Below the pieces are notes generated by a model. That model had not been told where the DNA came from and searched no databases. It was given only the letters and a program-made list of their open reading frames with translations. Of a DNA stretch of 6,750 nt, positions 1-5,948 are shown one piece after another; the stretch's first letter is position 1; the number at the start of each line of letters is the position of its first letter. A program made the position numbers and the translations under genes. The DNA comes from Deltaproteobacteria bacterium (GTDB lineage Bacteria > Desulfobacterota > Binatia > UBA9968 > CAXXLF01): NCBI GenBank assembly GCA_022571535.1, contig JACZXR010000135.1, positions 1-6,750 on the forward strand. The letters run 5' to 3'.

Positions 1-256
1 CAGCGCTCAACTCGTTTAAGATCTCGTCATGGGCGGGCACCCCTGAAGTTCGCTTGCGCCGGATCAGCATTCCCTGCACTCCATACTCCTCTTCGAGGAT
101 CTTCCCTATCTTCAAGAGCAGTTTATCCGAATTGAACTTGGTGTTGTCCACAAGCCCCACCCTCTTGCCCTGCAAGGTCGCAGGCCGTGAGGCATAGCGC
201 AGGGGCTGCTCCTTTGGAGTTGTGGTTGGATCGAAAATCATTTCTCCTTTCTTCAT
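1..256 (-). CDS. UGSC-family (seleno)protein, N-terminal part, cut by window edge
   Basis: The first 85 codons of a gene continuing past the left edge. The product begins MKKGEMIFDPT and contains RVGLVDNTKFNSDKLL at about residues 32-47. I recognise this as the conserved N-terminal signature of UGSC proteins (usual form LLDNSKPNAD-LL), followed by the helix that precedes the redox motif. The family is named for a downstream U/C-G-S-C motif in which the first residue is selenocysteine (UGA) or cysteine; that motif lies outside the window, so its form here is unknown. The protein is small, predicted soluble and has no signal peptide. The ATG has a strong Shine-Dalgarno, AGGAGGAC, about 4 bases upstream (261-268). 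It is the last visible gene of the minus-strand block, 47 bp after the UGSC-partner gene. The family's biochemical role is unknown; a thiol or selenol redox function is inferred from the motif. The family call rests on recall of the signature. Confidence 0.75.
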   Translation of the reverse strand, partial: MKKGEMIFDPTTTPKEQPLRYASRPATLQGKRVGLVDNTKFNSDKLLLKIGKILEEEYGVQGMLIRRKRTSGVPAHDEILNELSA

Positions 257-303
257 AAATGTCCTCCTCTTCAATTCAATAGCTCAATTCATACTTTGCC
301 GCC

Positions 304-1368
304 TTAGGGCCGGTGAATCTCCTTGGTGACGCTCTGCGACGCCGCCTTACTGCCCCATCCCGGAATGAACGCTGAGAACGCCCCGGCCCTTCCCCCAGCT
401 GCCACCACGATAATATCCTCCGGGTCCTGCACTAATGGCCGCATGGTCCTCTCATCCTGCGGGAGAACCTCGCCCGTCATACGCCTCGATCGTTTGAGGT
501 GAGCGATACTGCTCTGTGTGTGTCCGAACAGAAAGCGCCTGATGTCTGACTTGGACCAGCCATCGCCGGCAATAATCCGCATATGCTCCCCGGCAATAAG
601 CACCACATACTGCGGCTGTCTGGTTACGCTGCCTGAGATGCGCATGGTATCGGCCATGGTGGTAAGCACTCCTTCGGCCGTGTTGCTGAGCTGATTATAA
701 ATCTGGTGAGGAGCCAGCGCGGCAAAAACGGTGACGACATCCTGCTCTAGACGAAAACCCCGCTCCACGTGGACGGGCGACCATGGGCTCTCCGACTCGT
801 TCTCAGCGATACAGTACGTGTATTTGCCCGGATGACCCAGTGTGCTCCGGTCCAGCTTGCCCGGGAGGGTATTGATGACGTTGCGCATGACAAGACGCAC
901 AGCGCGGCCGATGGTGGCATTGGCTCGCCAACCCGGGCCAAAGAGATTATCACCGCAATTGATGTCCAGCATGCGCGCGATTGGCCCGTTAACCAACATG
1001 AATACAGCCGACCCCCCAGTACTCGTAGCCGGGCCATGGTAACCCCAAAGAGGATCACTCATGGCTTCAATGGCCGCAACGACCACTGGCATATAGCTAG
1101 GTTTACACCCGGCCATCACTGCGTTCACGGCGACTTTTTCAGAAGTAACACTTACCTGGCGGTTGGGAAAAAAGGCAATCTCCTCCCCGGCCTCCCGTCC
1201 GACAGAGTCCAACATGGCCTGAACGCTTTCCTCCGTAGGCGGGACCACGGGCAACCCGTCGGTCCACCCCTGCGCGAAGTAAAACTCACTGGCTTCAACC
1301 GTGTCGCCGAAATCGTTTGAACTTGACTGTTGCCCGGCCGAACTCACGTGATCCCTTTCCCCGTTCAT
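304..1368 (-). CDS. Conserved UGSC-associated protein of unknown function
   Basis: A 354-residue soluble protein with no signal peptide or membrane segment. Conserved-looking blocks are GWTDGLPVVPPT (34-45), EKVAVNAVMAGC (77-88), GPGWRANATIGRAVRLV (144-160), PGKYTYCIAEN (180-190), SPWSPVHVERG (194-204) and a C-terminal GGRAGAFSAFIPGWG (325-339). From memory this is the large uncharacterised protein usually encoded next to UGSC proteins; no catalytic activity is established that I know of. Cys88, Cys138 and Cys186 sit within or beside conserved blocks and could exchange disulfides with UGSC, which is inference. The start is uncertain. The ATG at 1368 has no clear ribosome binding site, while a GTG at 1347 (codon 8) follows AAAGGGATCAC and is at least as plausible. 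The first 25 residues are polar and probably variable. The gene lies 30 bp after the bicupin and 47 bp before the UGSC gene, so the three are probably co-transcribed. Confidence 0.75.
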   Translation of the reverse strand: MNGERDHVSSAGQQSSSNDFGDTVEASEFYFAQGWTDGLPVVPPTEESVQAMLDSVGREAGEEIAFFPNRQVSVTSEKVAVNAVMAGCKPSYMPVVVAAIEAMSDPLWGYHGPATSTGGSAVFMLVNGPIARMLDINCGDNLFGPGWRANATIGRAVRLVMRNVINTLPGKLDRSTLGHPGKYTYCIAENESESPWSPVHVERGFRLEQDVVTVFAALAPHQIYNQLSNTAEGVLTTMADTMRISGSVTRQPQYVVLIAGEHMRIIAGDGWSKSDIRRFLFGHTQSSIAHLKRSRRMTGEVLPQDERTMRPLVQDPEDIIVVAAGGRAGAFSAFIPGWGSKAASQSVTKEIHRP

Positions 1369-1398
1369 CGAACCGAAACCGATAGACCGGCGATGGCC

Positions 1399-2331
1399 TC
1401 AATCGTCCAGGTGCGTTGCCTTCATGTGCCTGTCGATCGTAGTATATCCCTTCCACTGGTCCACGATCCAATAGCGGATCCCGTACTCGAATCTGAGTTC
1501 TTTCATGTCATGGTCGGTCGGATTGAAGTGCTGGTGGTGCATCATGCCGGGCGGGACATGAATTGCATCCCCCTGATCCCATTCGTACCTCTTCCCACCA
1601 ATCTCCGAATAACCGCTGCCCTGCAAGGCATAGAGGTAGGCCTCGGGATGAGCGTGACTATGGCTCTTTGAGTGAGGCAAATCGACGAAGATCGAGCTTA
1701 TCGCCACCGCGGTGGCCTTAAAGCCGTTCTGTTTGCCGCTTCTGCCCATCAGGAAGTAGGTGGCGCCGTGCTTAGTTTCCGTGGAGAGGTCGAACTGCTC
1801 TTCATGTATGGAGATCCGGCGCCCGTCCGTAGGCCAGTACTGTGACTCCTCACGAGGCACCTTGGCAAGCCCAGCCGAGTCGTTTTGCCCGGCATCTTCT
1901 ATCTGCTCCATGTGTCCCATATAGATGAACGCCTCGAGGTGCCAGGCGAGACCAGAGAGATAGCTCACAGGTTCGTTACCCGTGTTGAAGAGCTGGTGGG
2001 TCGATCGATAGGGGATGTGGAAGACCGTTGCGCGCCGACAATCGTAGCGTTTTTCGTCCAACAACAGGAAACCTTCACCGCGCTCGATGTAAATCGCCTC
2101 TTCCCCGTGGATGTGCTTTCCGGTATGCCAGCCCACCGGTATCTCCGCCCTCATCAGAAGACTGCCGCCGGTGGGAAACCCGGTCTCAGGCGCGATCATG
2201 AGGGCTGCCCTGCTGTCCTGGCGGGTGCGCACCCAGTTAAGGTTTTTTCCCCGCGCCACCCTGGGTGCCTCGTTCACTGTTTTCTCGATGCGATTAGACT
2301 CTTCTAACCAACCGTTGTAAAAGTCGATCAT
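1399..2331 (-). CDS. Bicupin protein, gentisate 1,2-dioxygenase-like
   Basis: A 310-residue cytosolic protein with two cupin beta-barrels. Cupin 1 (about 60-125) carries GKHIHGEEAIYIERGEG, giving His73, His75 and Glu77 or Glu78 as ligands, plus His112 in PYRSTHQLFN. Cupin 2 (about 210-285) carries SHSHAHPEAYLYALQGSG, giving His224, His226 and Glu230, plus His265 in PPGMMHHQHFN. Both metal sites look complete; gentisate and 1-hydroxy-2-naphthoate dioxygenases generally use mainly the N-terminal site. The two-barrel layout resembles those ring-cleaving Fe(II) dioxygenases, but the protein is somewhat shorter than classical gentisate dioxygenase (about 350 residues) and the substrate is not determined. 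It could instead be an isomerase or a non-catalytic bicupin. The start is well set by GGGAGGA just before the ATG. Its neighbours (AMDase-like enzyme upstream, UGSC pair downstream) suggest catabolism of an aromatic or dicarboxylic acid. Bicupin fold is confident; dioxygenase activity is inference. Confidence 0.75.
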   Translation of the reverse strand: MIDFYNGWLEESNRIEKTVNEAPRVARGKNLNWVRTRQDSRAALMIAPETGFPTGGSLLMRAEIPVGWHTGKHIHGEEAIYIERGEGFLLLDEKRYDCRRATVFHIPYRSTHQLFNTGNEPVSYLSGLAWHLEAFIYMGHMEQIEDAGQNDSAGLAKVPREESQYWPTDGRRISIHEEQFDLSTETKHGATYFLMGRSGKQNGFKATAVAISSIFVDLPHSKSHSHAHPEAYLYALQGSGYSEIGGKRYEWDQGDAIHVPPGMMHHQHFNPTDHDMKELRFEYGIRYWIVDQWKGYTTIDRHMKATHLDD

Positions 2332-2348
2332 TTTTCCTCCCGCTAGGT

Positions 2349-2377
2349 TTTCTACACCGTAGCATCTACAGGGTCAA
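2349..2377 (-). promoter_or_regulatory. Candidate internal sigma70-type promoter ahead of the bicupin gene
   Basis: In the 68-bp gap between the AMDase-like gene and the bicupin gene, the minus strand reads TTGACC (plus 2372-2377), a 17-bp spacer, then TAGAAA (plus 2349-2354). These match the sigma70 consensus at 5/6 and 4/6 positions. Transcription would start about 10 bp before the bicupin ATG, just above its GGGAGGA ribosome site. A 10-bp palindrome, TCAAGCTTGA (2374-2383), overlaps the -35 box. The signal could be chance; it would allow the bicupin/UGSC part to be transcribed separately. Confidence 0.3.
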
Positions 2378-2399
2378 GCTTGAATCAGCAAAGGTGAGG

Positions 2400-3116
2400 C
2401 TATAACATTCGCAGCAATCTGCCGTAACCGTTAATTTTTTCCCGCATCCCGATGGTCTTAAAGGCCACGTACAGCTGGGAAGTAATATTCGAGATAACCG
2501 GCAGCCCTAGGTCGGTTTCGATTTCTTCAATCACATCCACGACAGGAAAATTCGCGCAAGGTATGAATATCCCTGTTGCATTGCCAGCCTCCCTAACCGC
2601 CCTCTTGGCAGCTCGGTAAATGTCGCCAATCGAGGCCACACTCGACTCCGTAAAGGTGGTCTCCAGGCTTACCACCGAGGCCACCTCAAACCCCCAATCC
2701 TTGAGATATTTAATCATCGTTTGATTGAGATCCGGAGGATAGGGATCAACCACTGCTAAACGCGATGTGGAAAGATCCCTGAAGGCATCCATTGCCGCCA
2801 TGATGCTTGTGGTGCAGGGAGTACCCGATATACTCTTCACCTTTTCAATGAGACTGAGCTCGAAACCCTTTCCCTGTGTCAGTACCAGCGGGCCACCTCC
2901 GTGGATAATAAAATCACAAGAACGCCTTCCAAGTTCCTTCGCACAGGCCTCCACTTGAGCAAGGGCCTGTTTATAGGCCTCATCCTTCCAACCGCCTACC
3001 ATGCACGTGACGCCTATCAGACCAACACCCTTCGGAACGATTCGATAAAAATCATACCCGTTAAGCTCAATTACTGAGGGAGAGATGTAACCAATCCTAG
3101 CCCGATAACCAAACAT
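2400..3116 (-). CDS. Arylmalonate decarboxylase / maleate isomerase-family protein (Asp/Glu racemase superfamily)
   Basis: A 238-residue cytosolic enzyme that aligns by eye end to end with Bordetella arylmalonate decarboxylase (AMDase, 240 residues). Shared landmarks are GTPCTTS at 98-104, the DPYPPDLN tyrosine loop with Tyr126, the catalytic cysteine block IPCANFPVVDVIEEIE with Cys187 (AMDase Cys188), LGLPVISN, and the C-terminal YGRLL. The first catalytic position is Gly74, as in the decarboxylase. Racemases and maleate isomerases carry a cysteine there, so a single-cysteine mechanism (decarboxylation or a related carbanion reaction) is more likely than two-base racemisation. The oxyanion-hole residues Thr75-Ser76 of AMDase are Gly75-Pro76 here, which implies a different substrate. 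The start has AAAGGAG about 6 bases upstream. It lies 33 bp after the YdcF-like gene and 68 bp before the bicupin. The family is confident; the precise reaction is unknown. Confidence 0.82.
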   Translation of the reverse strand: MFGYRARIGYISPSVIELNGYDFYRIVPKGVGLIGVTCMVGGWKDEAYKQALAQVEACAKELGRRSCDFIIHGGGPLVLTQGKGFELSLIEKVKSISGTPCTTSIMAAMDAFRDLSTSRLAVVDPYPPDLNQTMIKYLKDWGFEVASVVSLETTFTESSVASIGDIYRAAKRAVREAGNATGIFIPCANFPVVDVIEEIETDLGLPVISNITSQLYVAFKTIGMREKINGYGRLLRML

Positions 3117-3149
3117 GAATCACTCCTTTCTTCGCTAGATACGGCCAGA

Positions 3150-3833
3150 TCACCGCACCTTGCTCCACCCAGTCTTCCAAAAGTAATAGATCCAGGCCCC
3201 GTATTCAGCCAACACCCATCGAACCTGTCGCCCTTCTTTCCACCAGGCCTCTGGTGAAAATGGGTCATTACGCGCCGCAACAGCCCGTATGGTAAACCGG
3301 TCTGGAAAAAGCTTTTTCCAGATATAGCGAGCACGGCGTGTATGGTATTTACTTGTTGTTAGGATGATGCTGGTAATGCCAGCCTCCGAGAGCACCTCCC
3401 CGACCAACTTTGCCTCACTGACAGTGTCATAGGCGCTCTCCGCGTTTATAATGATCACCCTCTCCTTCTGTACACCCAGCAACTCTAGAACTCTAAGCGC
3501 ATCCTCATACCAAAGACAGCAGCTCTGAAATCCCCTTCTCTCGAGCTCTCTCAGCGCTTCAGATTTACGGTTTCCGTTGATGGCTACTCTTTCGGCAAAC
3601 CCGTCTTGGAAAAGCATCGCTGCTTCCATCAATCGCGGGTAGTATTCGATGCCCGTGCTAAGGACAACCACGGCATCCGAGCGAGCAGGCTCATCCGCCT
3701 GAACCAGAAACTCGCCGACCATAATCATTATCGGCCCCGACAAGAAATAAAGCAGCAGGGCGGCAACCAAGACAATGATGACCAGCTGGAGCAGCTTTGA
3801 CCTAAATGAGGCCGGCTTATTTTTTGCTTTCAC
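3150..3833 (-). CDS. YdcF/DUF218-family membrane-anchored protein
   Basis: A 227-residue protein with one N-terminal membrane anchor (about residues 14-33, LLQLVIIVLVAALLLYFL) after a basic stretch, so the C-terminal domain probably faces the periplasm. Family motifs are SDAVVVLST (52-60), RLMEAAMLFQDGFAERV (67-83), an AESAYDTVSEAKL helix (131-143) and TSKYHTRRA (160-168), matching the usual D-x-(I/V)VVL...ESxxT...TSxYHxRRA pattern of DUF218. The family includes SanA/ElyC/YdcF, linked to envelope integrity; no enzyme activity is well established. The start is GTG at 3833. An in-frame TAA lies five codons upstream, and there is no convincing Shine-Dalgarno at normal spacing. It is the first gene of the minus-strand block, 33 bp before the AMDase-like gene, and diverges from lhgO. 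Whether it shares function with the downstream enzymes or is only co-transcribed is unclear. Adjacent cysteines at 105-106 may be reactive. Confidence 0.82.
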   Translation of the reverse strand: MKAKNKPASFRSKLLQLVIIVLVAALLLYFLSGPIMIMVGEFLVQADEPARSDAVVVLSTGIEYYPRLMEAAMLFQDGFAERVAINGNRKSEALRELERRGFQSCCLWYEDALRVLELLGVQKERVIIINAESAYDTVSEAKLVGEVLSEAGITSIILTTSKYHTRRARYIWKKLFPDRFTIRAVAARNDPFSPEAWWKEGRQVRWVLAEYGAWIYYFWKTGWSKVR

Positions 3834-3921
3834 AGATCTGCTATTTTAAACCTTGCAGATGAGATATTGTTTTGGCATTCTTCGCTCAGTTAGACTAATT
3901 TAACTTATTATAAGGGGAATA
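3834..3921. promoter_or_regulatory. Divergent intergenic region with candidate promoter for the minus-strand block
   Basis: This 88-bp AT-rich gap separates the divergently transcribed ydcF-like and lhgO genes. On the minus strand a perfect TATAAT occurs (plus positions 3907-3912), 18 bp downstream of TTGGTC (3931-3936, inside the first codons of lhgO). This would start transcription near 3900 with a leader of about 65 nt. The -10 lies in an 11-bp palindrome, CTTATTATAAG (3904-3914). On the plus strand no convincing promoter with normal spacing is visible; lhgO has a good ribosome binding site, AAGGGG, at 3912-3917, overlapping the palindrome. A regulator binding the palindrome could affect both directions, which is speculative. 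Confidence 0.35.
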
Positions 3922-5163
3922 ATGACCTCAGACCAATATGATATCACGATTATTGGTGGCGGCATTCTCGGACTGTCAACCGCCATGCAGCTTGCAGAAA
4001 GAACTCCAAGGTTAAGGATTCTTCTCTTGGAGAAAGAGCCCCAGCTTGCCAAGCACCAAACGGGGCACAACAGCGGTGTCATCCACTCTGGAATTTATTA
4101 CAAACCTGGCTCGCTCAAGGCCCAGACGTGTGTGACCGGAAGAAGGTCGCTTCTCGAGTTCTGTGACCAGCACGATATTCCCTATGACCTCTGCGGAAAA
4201 GTCATCGTTGCAACTCACAATGAGGAACTCCCCCGACTCGATGAGCTGCTGCGGCGGGGCACTGCAAACGGGGTCCCTGGATTAGAGATGATCGGCCCGG
4301 AACGGCTTAAAGAAATCGAGCCATACACCAACGGAATCAGGGCCCTCTACGTACCTGGAACAGGCATCATCGATTTCACCAGAGTCGCCAAGGCTTACGC
4401 GGAAAGGTTCCGGAGTTCAGGGGGAGAGGTCCGCACCTCTCACGAGGTAAGGGGAGTTGTACACAGGGATGGCGGGCTTGTCATCGAAACATTCGACGGC
4501 GAATTCCGGACTAAGTACTCGATAAACTGCGCAGGCCTCTTCGTCGACCGCATCGCCAGGTTTACGGACCGGATGAGTTCCCGGCAGACAGGCAACGACG
4601 GGGAGATCCGAATCATTCCTTTCCGCGGTGAATATTACACAATCATCCCAGATAGGCGATCTCTCGTTAAGGGGCTGGTTTACCCCGTTCCTGATCCCAA
4701 ATTTCCCTTTCTGGGAGTTCATTTCACACGGACAATCCATGGAGACGTAGAAGCAGGTCCAAATGCTGTTCTTGCCTTTGCCCGAGAAGGCTATCGGAAG
4801 ACGGACGTCAATGTCCGCGATCTGTGGCAAATTCTCTCCTATAGGGGCTTCTGGTTGATGGCGCACAAGCACTGGAAAACAGGACTCGGGGAAATCTACC
4901 GGTCCATAAGCAAACCTGCCTTCGTCAGGGCCCTGCAGCGACTGATCCCCGACGTGAGGGCCGACGACCTGGCGTCCGGTGGAGCTGGAGTCCGAGCTCA
5001 GGCCCTCTCCGTAACCGGAGCCCTCATGGATGATTTTGTAATCACGCAAACTCCAAATGTGATTCATGTTCTCAATGCCCCTTCACCCGGGGCAACAGCG
5101 TCTCTTTCCATTGGCAAAATGATAGTCGACATCGCTGCAAAGACATTCTCCTTGTCAGTCTAA
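3922..5163 (+). CDS. lhgO: L-2-hydroxyglutarate oxidase/dehydrogenase (LhgO type)
   Basis: A 413-residue FAD enzyme of the D-amino-acid oxidase/DadA fold that oxidises L-2-hydroxyglutarate to 2-oxoglutarate, passing electrons to quinone or oxygen. The N-terminal Rossmann motif is IIGGGILGLS (10-19), with acidic Glu38 ending the second strand for the adenosine ribose. The hallmark HNSGVIHSGIYY (49-60) is a strong family signature, as are PFRGEYY (233-239), GGAGVRAQ (353-360) and the C-terminal flavin-contacting stretch LNAPSPGATASLSIG (384-398). Length fits the family (about 400 residues, E. coli LhgO/YgaF). No signal peptide is seen; the family is membrane-associated in the cytoplasm. The ATG at 3922 is preceded by AAGGGG at 5 bases. 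It is followed after 66 bp by a gamma-carbonic-anhydrase-like gene in the same direction, so the two may form a small operon. It diverges from the minus-strand block. Confidence 0.9.
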   Translation: MTSDQYDITIIGGGILGLSTAMQLAERTPRLRILLLEKEPQLAKHQTGHNSGVIHSGIYYKPGSLKAQTCVTGRRSLLEFCDQHDIPYDLCGKVIVATHNEELPRLDELLRRGTANGVPGLEMIGPERLKEIEPYTNGIRALYVPGTGIIDFTRVAKAYAERFRSSGGEVRTSHEVRGVVHRDGGLVIETFDGEFRTKYSINCAGLFVDRIARFTDRMSSRQTGNDGEIRIIPFRGEYYTIIPDRRSLVKGLVYPVPDPKFPFLGVHFTRTIHGDVEAGPNAVLAFAREGYRKTDVNVRDLWQILSYRGFWLMAHKHWKTGLGEIYRSISKPAFVRALQRLIPDVRADDLASGGAGVRAQALSVTGALMDDFVITQTPNVIHVLNAPSPGATASLSIGKMIVDIAAKTFSLSV

Positions 5164-5214
5164 CTCCTTGAATTGTTCTTTGCCGTCGATTATCTTGTCG
5201 CCACATTCCATCGT

Positions 5215-5220
5215 GGAGGT
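5215..5220 (+). promoter_or_regulatory. Ribosome binding site fixing the start of the gamma-CA-like gene
   Basis: GGAGGT lies 9 bases before the ATG at 5230. The upstream TTG alternative (5173) lacks a comparable site, so this Shine-Dalgarno decides the start. Confidence 0.8.
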
Positions 5221-5229
5221 CCACCATTA

Positions 5230-5757
5230 ATGATCATTGAATACAGAGGGCGAAGGCCGAAAATTTCCCCCAAGGTGTTTATCGCCCCAACAGCAGTAAT
5301 CATCGGTGATGTTACAATCGGGGACGAATGCAGCATCTGGTTTGGCGCCGTTCTCAGATCCGACCATAACGGTAATCCCATTGTTGTAGGGGCTCGGACA
5401 AGCATTCAAGACAACTGTGTAATCCATTCAGGGGAAGTCCCGACCTTCATAGAGGATGACGTGACCATAGGCCACGGAGCCATTATGGAGGGATGCTTAA
5501 TCCACCGCGCGGCGGTCATAGGTATAAACGTCACGGTCCTGGAGAATACGGAGATCGGAGAGGAATCCCTCATTGCCGCAGGAAGCGTAGTTGTCCCTCA
5601 TACCAAAATCCCTCCCCGCGTCCTAGCCGCCGGCACCCCGGCCAGGGTCAAAAAGGAGCTGAGCGGAGAGGCCCTAAACTGGATCAAGCTGGGTTCCTCC
5701 ACCTATATCAATTTGTCCCGAACCTACCTCGGGGGCGCCTATAAGATAGTGGGCTGA
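5230..5757 (+). CDS. Gamma-carbonic-anhydrase-like hexapeptide (LbetaH) protein with one altered zinc ligand
   Basis: A 175-residue left-handed beta-helix protein of the YrdA/PaaY/CaiE gamma-carbonic-anhydrase group, normally a trimer with zinc at subunit interfaces. Hexapeptide repeats run through most of the chain, ending in a C-terminal helix. By comparison with Cam of Methanosarcina, Arg43 (R59), Asp45 (D61), Gln60 (Q75), His66 (H81) and His82 (H117) are kept. The third zinc ligand (H122) is Glu87: the usual GHGAxxHGC reads GHGAIMEGC, with GAG as the codon. Activity as a carbonic anhydrase is therefore doubtful; a metal site with a carboxylate ligand, or a non-catalytic role, is possible. 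The ATG at 5230 is chosen because GGAGGT (5215-5220) lies 9 bases upstream and the product begins like its relatives. The frame also opens at a TTG at 5173, which would add 19 atypical residues. The gene follows lhgO by 66 bp. Confidence 0.85.
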   Translation: MIIEYRGRRPKISPKVFIAPTAVIIGDVTIGDECSIWFGAVLRSDHNGNPIVVGARTSIQDNCVIHSGEVPTFIEDDVTIGHGAIMEGCLIHRAAVIGINVTVLENTEIGEESLIAAGSVVVPHTKIPPRVLAAGTPARVKKELSGEALNWIKLGSSTYINLSRTYLGGAYKIVG

Positions 5758-5777
5758 AACACACCGTCGGCAGTTTT

Positions 5778-5795
5778 GTAACTAATACCAGTTAC
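5778..5795 (+). other. Small hairpin after the gamma-CA-like gene
   Basis: GTAACT and AGTTAC form a 6-bp stem with a 6-base loop, 21 bp after the stop codon. A T-run precedes it but none follows, so it does not fit a classic intrinsic terminator. It could stabilise the mRNA end or be chance. Confidence 0.25.
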
Positions 5796-5812
5796 CCTGG
5801 AACCGCTCTCTT

Positions 5813-5937
5813 GGAACGTCCTATGGGACGTTGCTTCCTAATACTCTTTTCCCTCTCTGAGCACCCTCATCGAGGCGCGCTTCCCGAGGCATCTCAACCA
5901 GCTGCCATAAAGCCCTTTCGGAAGCAACGTCCCCTAG
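5813..5937. repeat. Inverted-repeat element with an extra half copy (REP/BIME- or MITE-like)
   Basis: CTATGGGACGTTGCTTCC (5821-5838) is repeated in inverted form as GGAAGCAACGTCCCCTAG (5920-5937): 17 of 18 bases pair, around an 81-bp centre. A shortened third unit, GGAACGTCC (5813-5821), lies just left, so AACGTCC-TATG-GGACGTT (5815-5832) also folds as a compact 7-bp stem with a 4-base loop. The 81-bp centre (5839-5919) has no useful reading frame. Paired palindromes of this kind are typical of REP/BIME elements mobilised by RAYT transposases, and a RAYT remnant lies about 400 bp to the right. The element is 56 bp past the gamma-CA-like stop and could also act as a transcript end. Copy number elsewhere is unknown. 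Confidence 0.6.
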
Positions 5938-5948
5938 AAATCAAAGAT

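Noticed and set aside
769..1320. A 183-codon open frame on the plus strand opposite the UGSC-partner gene
   Set aside because: It is antisense to a clearly conserved protein, has low-complexity Arg/His-rich composition, no ribosome site and no recognisable motif.
1330..1671. A plus-strand frame across the bicupin/UGSC-partner junction
   Set aside because: It overlaps the 3' end of the bicupin and the start of the next gene on the other strand, and has no supporting motif or ribosome site.
4417..5067. A 216-codon open frame on the minus strand inside lhgO
   Set aside because: It is antisense to a confidently identified gene with intact motifs throughout, and its translation has no domain-like pattern.
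5173..5229. Upstream TTG start for the gamma-CA-like protein
   Set aside because: It adds 19 atypical residues; the ATG at 5230 has a GGAGGT site at good spacing and gives the usual family N-terminus.
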